Positions 54,627 through 64,000 of a stretch of DNA of 64,000 nucleotides are shown here, piece after piece. The stretch comes from Dermacoccus abyssi (GTDB lineage Bacteria; Actinomycetota; Actinomycetes; Actinomycetales; Dermatophilaceae). Position numbers and translations under genes: made by a program. Each line of letters opens with the position of its first letter. The first letter of the stretch is position 1. Below the pieces are notes generated by a model that did no database searches, was not told the DNA's origin, and saw only the letters and a list, made by a program, of their open reading frames with translations. Where the stretch lies: the NCBI RefSeq assembly GCF_034541975.1, contig NZ_JAVYJM010000001.1, one strand, 5' to 3'.

Positions 54627-55508
54627 ATGATCGGTTTCGGACGGAAGATGCGCAACTACTCGGGCGCGTGCGCCCTCGTGACGGGCGGCGCCTCGGGGCT
54701 CGGTCTCGAACTCGTGAGGCTCCTCGCCGCTGACGGCGCGCGAGTGCTCGCCACCGACATCCACGAGAACGTTGACCCCTCCCTCCTGCCGAACGGTGTC
54801 GACTACCTGCGCCTCGATGTCCGCCGTGACGACGACTGGGCGGGTGCTCGTACCTGGGTGCAGTCGCACTGGGGCCACCTCGACCTTCTCGTCAACAACG
54901 CCGGTATCGCCGTCGGCGGTCGCATCGAGGCCGCGGGCATGGCCGACTGGGATCGTGCGCTCTCCATCAACCTCATGGGCGTCGTGCGGGGGTGTCACAC
55001 GTTCACACCGATGATGAAGGAGCGCCGCAGCGGCCAGATCGTCAACACCGCCTCCCTGGCCGGGCTCGTTCACGCGCCTGCAATGGCCACGTACAACGCG
55101 ACGAAGGCCGCCGTCGTTGCGGTGAGCGAGACGGTCTCCCACGAACTCTCGCCCTTCGGCGTCGACGTGAGCGTCATCTGCCCCTCGTTCTTCCGCACGA
55201 ACCTTGCGAGTTCCCTCGAGGGCGCTGACCGGGAGATGGAGGAGAGCGCGACGAAGCTCATCGACGAGGCGCCGCGCTCGTCCGCGCAGGTCGCCGCTGC
55301 TGCGTTCGCAGGCATGAAGGCGGGCAAGCACGTCATCCTCACCGAGCCCGACGGGCGCGTGGCTTACGGGGCGAAGCGCTACGCGCGTCCGCTCTACGAA
55401 CTCGGCATGAAGTCGGCGGCGAAGCGCCTGGCGAAGGGCAAGTCGCCCCAGCCCGGAGCGATGCAGGTGGCCGACAGGTTGGCTCGAGCTCGCGCCGCCA
55501 AGTCCTGA
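54627..55508 (+). CDS. Short-chain dehydrogenase/reductase
   Basis: A 293-residue NAD(P)-dependent oxidoreductase. The cofactor loop TGGASGLGLELV is near residue 20, NNAG near 92, and the catalytic Ser and Tyr-x3-Lys (NTASLAGL, YNATK) near 138-156. The C-terminal extension (residues 240-293) is basic. Substrate unknown; the family acts on steroids, sugars or acyl chains. It is transcribed alone. Confidence 0.88.
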   Translation: MIGFGRKMRNYSGACALVTGGASGLGLELVRLLAADGARVLATDIHENVDPSLLPNGVDYLRLDVRRDDDWAGARTWVQSHWGHLDLLVNNAGIAVGGRIEAAGMADWDRALSINLMGVVRGCHTFTPMMKERRSGQIVNTASLAGLVHAPAMATYNATKAAVVAVSETVSHELSPFGVDVSVICPSFFRTNLASSLEGADREMEESATKLIDEAPRSSAQVAAAAFAGMKAGKHVILTEPDGRVAYGAKRYARPLYELGMKSAAKRLAKGKSPQPGAMQVADRLARARAAKS

Positions 55509-55690
55509 CCGGCCGCGGCAATTCGGGCGTTGTCTGACGCTCGTGACCACCCGCTGCACCCGACGCCTGTGGCCGCCGTTGTCAGCCGATTCGTAGGAAC
55601 GCCGAATCACGTTGGCAAGCGGAACTCTTCACCAACTTCACACCCACAGGGGTGGGTTCGCCGCGGGGGTGAAGGTCGTAGCCTCAAGGG

Positions 55691-56359
55691 GTGATGAACG
55701 CTAACCCGATCCGCTTGGCCGTCGTCGACGACTACGAAGTGGTGGTCAACGGCCTGGTCAAGATGCTCGAGCGGTACAAGGACCGTGTCGTCGTGGTCGA
55801 ACTGGACACCACGCCCCAGGAGCCGGAGGTCGCCGAACAGTGCGACATCGTCCTGTACGACACGTTCGGCCAGGCTCACGGTGACGAGGTCACGCTGTCG
55901 CACCTCATCGGCGCCCCGAACGTTGGCGACGTCGTGGTCTACACCTGGAACTTTCAGCCGGATCTTGTGCGCCGCAGCCTGGAGGCCGGCGTGAAGGGCT
56001 ACCTGTCGAAGACGCTCCCGGCCTCGGAACTCGTCGCAGCGCTGGAGCGGGTCCACGCCGGGGAGACGATCGTCTCCGCCGAAGTGGGTACGGGGCCGAT
56101 CGCCGGTGAGTGGCCCGGGCGCGAAGAGGGGCTCACGCCTCGTGAGGCCGAGGTGCTCGCGCTCATCACACAGGGGCTGTCCAACAACGAGATCGCAGCC
56201 CAGACTCACCTGTCGATCAACTCGGTGAAGAGCTACATCCGCACGGGCTACCGCAAGATCGGGGTGACGAGCCGGAGTCAGGCTGTTCTGTGGGGAGTGC
56301 GCCACGGGTTCGAGCCCGACCACCGACGCATCGTTGCCGGCTCGCAGAACGGCCTGTGA
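55691..56359 (+). CDS. Orphan LuxR-type response regulator with atypical receiver
   Basis: A 222-residue regulator. The receiver-like part has VVDDYEVVVNGLVKMLERY and a possible phospho-acceptor Asp in CDIVLYDTFGQ, but departs from classical receivers around residues 50-70. The DNA-binding domain is standard (LTPREAEVLALI ... LSINSVKSYIRTGYRKIG). No kinase is adjacent, so it may be controlled by an unlinked kinase or by ligand. GTG 55691 or ATG 55694 are possible. It lies just upstream of the rRNA operon. Confidence 0.85.
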   Translation: MMNANPIRLAVVDDYEVVVNGLVKMLERYKDRVVVVELDTTPQEPEVAEQCDIVLYDTFGQAHGDEVTLSHLIGAPNVGDVVVYTWNFQPDLVRRSLEAGVKGYLSKTLPASELVAALERVHAGETIVSAEVGTGPIAGEWPGREEGLTPREAEVLALITQGLSNNEIAAQTHLSINSVKSYIRTGYRKIGVTSRSQAVLWGVRHGFEPDHRRIVAGSQNGL

Positions 56360-56422
56360 CCACCAGGTGCTGACGCCGAAACCGGCCCCCGACGAGCGTG
56401 CGCCAGTTCACACGCCCTCGAT

Positions 56423-56451
56423 TTGCCCGACACTCTCCGGTCGCCTAATGT
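56423..56451 (+). promoter_or_regulatory. Candidate rRNA operon promoter
   Basis: TTGCCC (56423-56428) and TAATGT (56446-56451) with exactly 17 bases between them. It is about 445 bases upstream of 16S. Others probably exist further down the leader but none stood out. Confidence 0.45.
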
Positions 56452-56715
56452 TTACGGAGTCAGCCCGGAAGGGCATCGCGGCAGGAGCCGCTCACACTGA
56501 CTGTTTGGTTGGTGGTTGAGTGTGCGGGTCGGGTGCTTGGGTTTGATGGATTTGTCTGGAGCCAAGTGCGCGAGATGAAGATCCTCACTGGTCACGGTTG
56601 TGGCGGTGGCGGGTTGGATTTGACGCCCAAGAGCCGGATGGATTAAGTTAGAGAAGTTGCCCCGGAAACGGGCCGCCACACAGTGTGTGGGGCTTGTTGA
56701 TGGTGTGTGATGGTG

Positions 56716-56732
56716 TTTTGAGAACTCAACAG
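56716..56732 (+). promoter_or_regulatory. Leader element resembling rRNA antitermination/processing signal
   Basis: TTTTGAGAACTCAACAG in the leader resembles the conserved TTTGAGAA-CTCAACAG block found in actinobacterial rRNA leaders; a related TTTGAGAATTACACAG occurs in the 16S-23S spacer. The leader 56452-56895 shows no gene and is T/G-rich toward 16S. Confidence 0.5.
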
Positions 56733-56895
56733 CGTGCCGATGTGATCATCGCCAAACAACAATATTTTGCTAGCCCTGCGTGGGTTGGTGTTGTTCTGGC
56801 TGATGTTTAATGGATAGATACAAGACACACGATCACCTTTTTTGTGGGTGGTGGTGTGGTGTCACCGTTTGATTTCGGCTGGGATACAGATTTTT

Positions 56896-61880
<4,985 letters not shown>

Positions 61881-61968
61881 CATCACCAAGTGTTCTGGTG
61901 CTCGCGTCCCTGTGTAATTCTGAAACAACAACCACATCTCGTCAGATCATGGTGGTTAGTTTCATAGT

Positions 61969-62087
61969 GTTACGGTGGTTATAGCGAAGTGGGAAACGCC
62001 CGGTCACATTCCGAACCCGGAAGCTAAGCCCTTCAGCGCCGATGGTACTGCACTCGCCAGGGTGTGGGAGAGTAGGACACCGCCGGA
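61969..62087 (+). rRNA. rrf: 5S ribosomal RNA
   Basis: About 119 nt starting GTTACGGTGGTTATAGCGAA and ending ACACCGCCGGAC, with the complementary termini and the CCGAACCCGGAAGCTAAG core of bacterial 5S. It is third in the operon, 88 bases after 23S. Confidence 0.95.
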
Positions 62088-62102
62088 CTCCTTCAAAAAG
62101 AG

Positions 62103-62210
62103 AAGGCCCTGAACCAAGACAACACGTGTCGTGTTCAGTGTTCCTCGAAGCCCCCAATAAATGGGTTGGCTCGGAACACACACCACATGACCAGTCAGGT
62201 TCAGGGCCTT
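62103..62210 (+). ncRNA. Candidate structured RNA (or MITE-like inverted repeat) after 5S
   Basis: AAGGCCCTGAACC (62103-62115) and GGTTCAGGGCCTT (62198-62210) form a perfect 13-bp outer stem. Inside, GTGTTCC pairs with GGAACAC, and AGCC plus CCCA pair with TGGG plus GGCT around an AT-rich loop, giving nested helices. It is transcribed, presumably, from the rRNA operon. I do not recognise a known RNA family. A short mobile-element remnant with 13-bp ends is an alternative, but no target duplication is seen. Confidence 0.4.
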
Positions 62211-62294
62211 CCGCATACCCAAAGGCAAGTCCTCACTCCGTATGGCGGCGAGAACATCTCCCCTCGCCTTGCTCAGCTCGAGAAGTGGGTATCA

Positions 62295-62323
62295 GAAAGG
62301 CCCCCGTCGCCGACGGGGGCCTT
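62295..62323 (+). terminator. rRNA operon terminator
   Basis: AAAGGCCCCCGTC and GACGGGGGCCTTT form a perfect 13-bp stem with a GCC loop, ending in TTT. It is the first strong terminator after 5S. Confidence 0.9.
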
Positions 62324-62358
62324 TGCTGCGTTCCGGAGGGGGGAGCGTCATGCAGATG

Positions 62359-62516
62359 TCACGCGTGGGCGTGCTGTGGGCGAGCGTCCGTCGACGTGCC
62401 CTGGACGAGAGTGAACGAATGCTCACGGTTCTCCCGCGTACCTGCCAGAGCGGATGTCACCATGTCCGCAATAGTGCGGCCCTTCTCCTGGCCACGCTAG
62501 TCGATCGTGGTTAAGG
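62359..62516 (-). pseudogene. 3' part of a LacI-family regulator gene, interrupted by the IS
   Basis: Reading the minus strand from the IS end gives LTTID, a TAG, then RGQEKGRTIADMVTSALAGT and a stop at 62359. This is the C-terminal end of a LacI/GalR sugar-responsive repressor (LTT...Q...G..A..L). The in-frame TAG where Gln is usual shows the gene was already damaged. The preceding part lies beyond the IS at 63950-64000. Confidence 0.6.
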
Positions 62517-63941
62517 GGCTCTTCACAGATGAGGGTGTAGTGCCTATCGGCGCGTCGATGCCGGGATAGGCGTCGAGGCCTTCCGAAGATGGAAGTTCTT
62601 GAAGCTCACCATCTGGAAGACCTCGACGTGCCTGACGCTACCTTCACTGCCCCTGACCTGACGACCTTCGCCCGCCTGGACGAGCTCGGGTTGGAGGTGA
62701 CCGGGCAGCGCCTCGAACCCGACCGTGCGGTGCTGGCCTGCCGCGTGCTCGAACCTGACGAGTGGTGCCGGCGATGCGGCTGCGAAGGCATCCCGCGTGA
62801 CACCGTCACCCGCGAGCTGGCGCACGAACCGCTGGGCTGGCGCCCCACGACGCTGGCGGTCACAGTCCGCCGGTACCGGTGCACTGGATGCCCGCACGTG
62901 TGGCGCCAGGACACCACGCTGGCAGCCGAACCGCGGGCGAAGCTCTCCCGGCGGGGACTGCGGTGGGCCCTGGCCGGGATTGTCTGCCAACACCTGTCCA
63001 TCGCCCGCGTCGCCGCCGGGCTCGGGGTCGCGTGGAACACCGCCAACGACGCCGTCCTCGCTGAGGGCAAGCGGATCCTGATCGACGACGAGCACCGCTT
63101 CGACGGCGTGGAAGTGATCGGCGTCGATGAGCACGTCTGGCGGCACACCCGCCGCGGGGACAAGTACGTCACCGTCATCATCGACCTGACCCCCATCCGC
63201 GACGGCAACGGCCCGGCACGACTGCTGGACATGATCGAAGGCCGCTCGAAGAAGACCTTCAAGACCTGGCTGGCGAGCCGGCCGAAGGACTGGCGCGAAC
63301 GGGTCGACGTCGTCGCGATGGACGGCTTCACCGGCTACAAGTCCGCTGCCACCGAGGAACTGCCGGAGGCGACCACGGTCATGGACCCCTTCCACGTGGT
63401 GCGTCTGGGCGGTGAGGCACTCGACTCGTGCCGGCGGCGGGTCCAGCGGGCCACCAAGGCACGACGAGGCCGTAAGGGCGACCCGCTCTATCGCTCCCGG
63501 CGCACGCTGCACACCGGAACGAGTCTGCTCACCCACAAGCAAGCCCAGCGCCTGGATGACCTCTTCGCCGACGAGAGACACCTGCCTGTGGAGGTCACGT
63601 GGGATGTCTACCAGCGCATGATCGCCGCCTACCGCGAGTCCGACCGCAGCAAGGGGCGGGCGGTGATGGCCGAGCTGATCGACTCCCTCGCCCGGGGCGT
63701 ACCCGACGGCCTGAGCGAGGTCGTCACCCTGGGCCGGACCCTGAACAAGCGCGCCGTGGACGTGCTGGCCTACTTCGAGCGTCCCGGCACATCGAATGGG
63801 CCTACCGAGGCGATCAACGGTCGACTGGAGCACCTGCGCGGACTGGCACTGGGCTTTCGGAACCTGACCAACTACATCGCCAGATCCCTGCTCGAGGCCG
63901 GCGGATTCAGACCCCAACTACACCCTCATCTGTGAAGAGCC
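62517..63941 (+). mobile_element. Complete ISL3-family insertion sequence (1425 bp)
   Basis: Both ends carry a perfect 25-bp terminal inverted repeat starting GGCTCTTCACAGATGAGGGT (62517-62541 and 63917-63941). The element is flanked by an exact 8-bp target duplication, GGTTAAGG, at 62509-62516 and 63942-63949, the duplication length typical of ISL3. It holds one intact transposase gene whose stop lies in the right repeat. The identical ends and duplication point to recent insertion. It is inserted downstream of the rRNA operon in a LacI-type pseudogene. Confidence 0.95.
62589..63935 (+). CDS. ISL3-family transposase
   Basis: A 448-residue DDE transposase. The N-terminal zinc finger reads CRRCGCEG ... 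YRCTGCPHVW near residues 60-105 and a helix-turn-helix follows (SIARVAAGLGVAWNTAND). The probable catalytic acids are the Asp in VIGVDEHVW near 179, the Asp in VVAMDGFTGYK near 243, and the Glu in NGPTEAINGRLEHLRGLALG near 400. Length is normal for ISL3, and the frame is intact, so the element may be active. Confidence 0.95.
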   Translation: MEVLEAHHLEDLDVPDATFTAPDLTTFARLDELGLEVTGQRLEPDRAVLACRVLEPDEWCRRCGCEGIPRDTVTRELAHEPLGWRPTTLAVTVRRYRCTGCPHVWRQDTTLAAEPRAKLSRRGLRWALAGIVCQHLSIARVAAGLGVAWNTANDAVLAEGKRILIDDEHRFDGVEVIGVDEHVWRHTRRGDKYVTVIIDLTPIRDGNGPARLLDMIEGRSKKTFKTWLASRPKDWRERVDVVAMDGFTGYKSAATEELPEATTVMDPFHVVRLGGEALDSCRRRVQRATKARRGRKGDPLYRSRRTLHTGTSLLTHKQAQRLDDLFADERHLPVEVTWDVYQRMIAAYRESDRSKGRAVMAELIDSLARGVPDGLSEVVTLGRTLNKRAVDVLAYFERPGTSNGPTEAINGRLEHLRGLALGFRNLTNYIARSLLEAGGFRPQLHPHL

Positions 63942-63949
63942 GGTTAAGG

Positions 63950-64000
63950 TGCCCACCAGCACAGAAGGTCGATGCCGTCGAAGCCGGCCACACTGATGTC
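63950..64000 (-). pseudogene. Upstream part of the IS-interrupted LacI-family regulator gene
   Basis: The minus strand reads DISVAGFDGIDLLCWWA, the typical LacI/GalR ligand-domain block (DVSVxGFDD). With the IS and one target copy removed, it joins LTTID in the left fragment only after a one-base frame change, so the gene carried a frameshift as well as the TAG. It continues past the window's right edge. Confidence 0.6.

Noticed and set aside
62544..63917. 457-codon minus-strand frame inside the IS
   Set aside because: Antisense of the ISL3 transposase.

Overview
The window comes from a high-GC Gram-positive chromosome. The 16S rRNA, the IdeR-type iron box, the phosphopantetheinyl transferase and the actinobacterial gene families point to Actinobacteria, order Micrococcales. 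The 16S variable regions look Dermacoccaceae-like (Dermacoccus-type). That placement is recognition by eye, not a database search.

Layout. 1-11.2 kb is an accessory region on the minus strand: a GmrSD-type restriction protein with an alkyltransferase-like tail, a small frame-broken coiled-coil gene, a large Eco57I/PglX-like adenine methyltransferase, and a PLD-SNF2 helicase overlapping it by ATGA. The helicase reads through a poly-G tract into the remnant of an ADP-ribosylglycohydrolase/phosphatase gene at the left edge. The right side of the island is a compositionally different 288-bp segment between perfect 16-bp inverted repeats, holding a small peptide gene with a strong Shine-Dalgarno. 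11.2-27.3 kb is mostly core: CoA-transferase, EamA transporter, a tightly overlapping four-gene operon (glycosyltransferase, methyltransferase, terpene-cyclase-like protein, methyltransferase), decayed sequence with a truncated CoA-transferase, thioredoxin, aldo/keto reductase, a two-component system, a Gfo/Idh/MocA oxidoreductase and a UvrA-like ATPase.

27.5-34.1 kb is the most striking region. A five-gene overlapping operon encodes a secreted polysaccharide deacetylase (Agd3-like), a PelF-like glycosyltransferase, a PelG-like multi-pass membrane protein, a spherulin-4/Sph3-like hydrolase and a GH114 (Ega3-like) endo-galactosaminidase. Together this looks like a bacterial counterpart of the fungal galactosaminogalactan / bacterial Pel machinery: a GalNAc-rich exopolysaccharide that is polymerised, exported, partly deacetylated and trimmed.

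34.6-56.4 kb is mainly housekeeping: a DUF4352 protein, a cysteine-dioxygenase-like cupin, a frame-broken LtrA gene, enoyl-CoA hydratase, fhs, a NUDIX hydrolase, nadE, an iron-siderophore locus (SIP reductase diverging from substrate-binding protein, two permeases and ATPase, with an IdeR-like box between), a lipoprotein, a zinc metallopeptidase, a PPTase, a SWIM-SNF2 helicase, methyltransferase, a broken DUF2200 gene, an SDR and an orphan LuxR regulator. 56.4-62.3 kb is a complete 16S-23S-5S rRNA operon without spacer tRNAs, followed by a structured tail and a strong terminator. 62.5-63.9 kb is an intact ISL3-family insertion sequence with 8-bp target duplications, inside an already degenerate LacI-type regulator gene.

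Several genes differ from an intact reading frame by a single base, often next to a G or C run, so some pseudogenes here may be sequencing errors.
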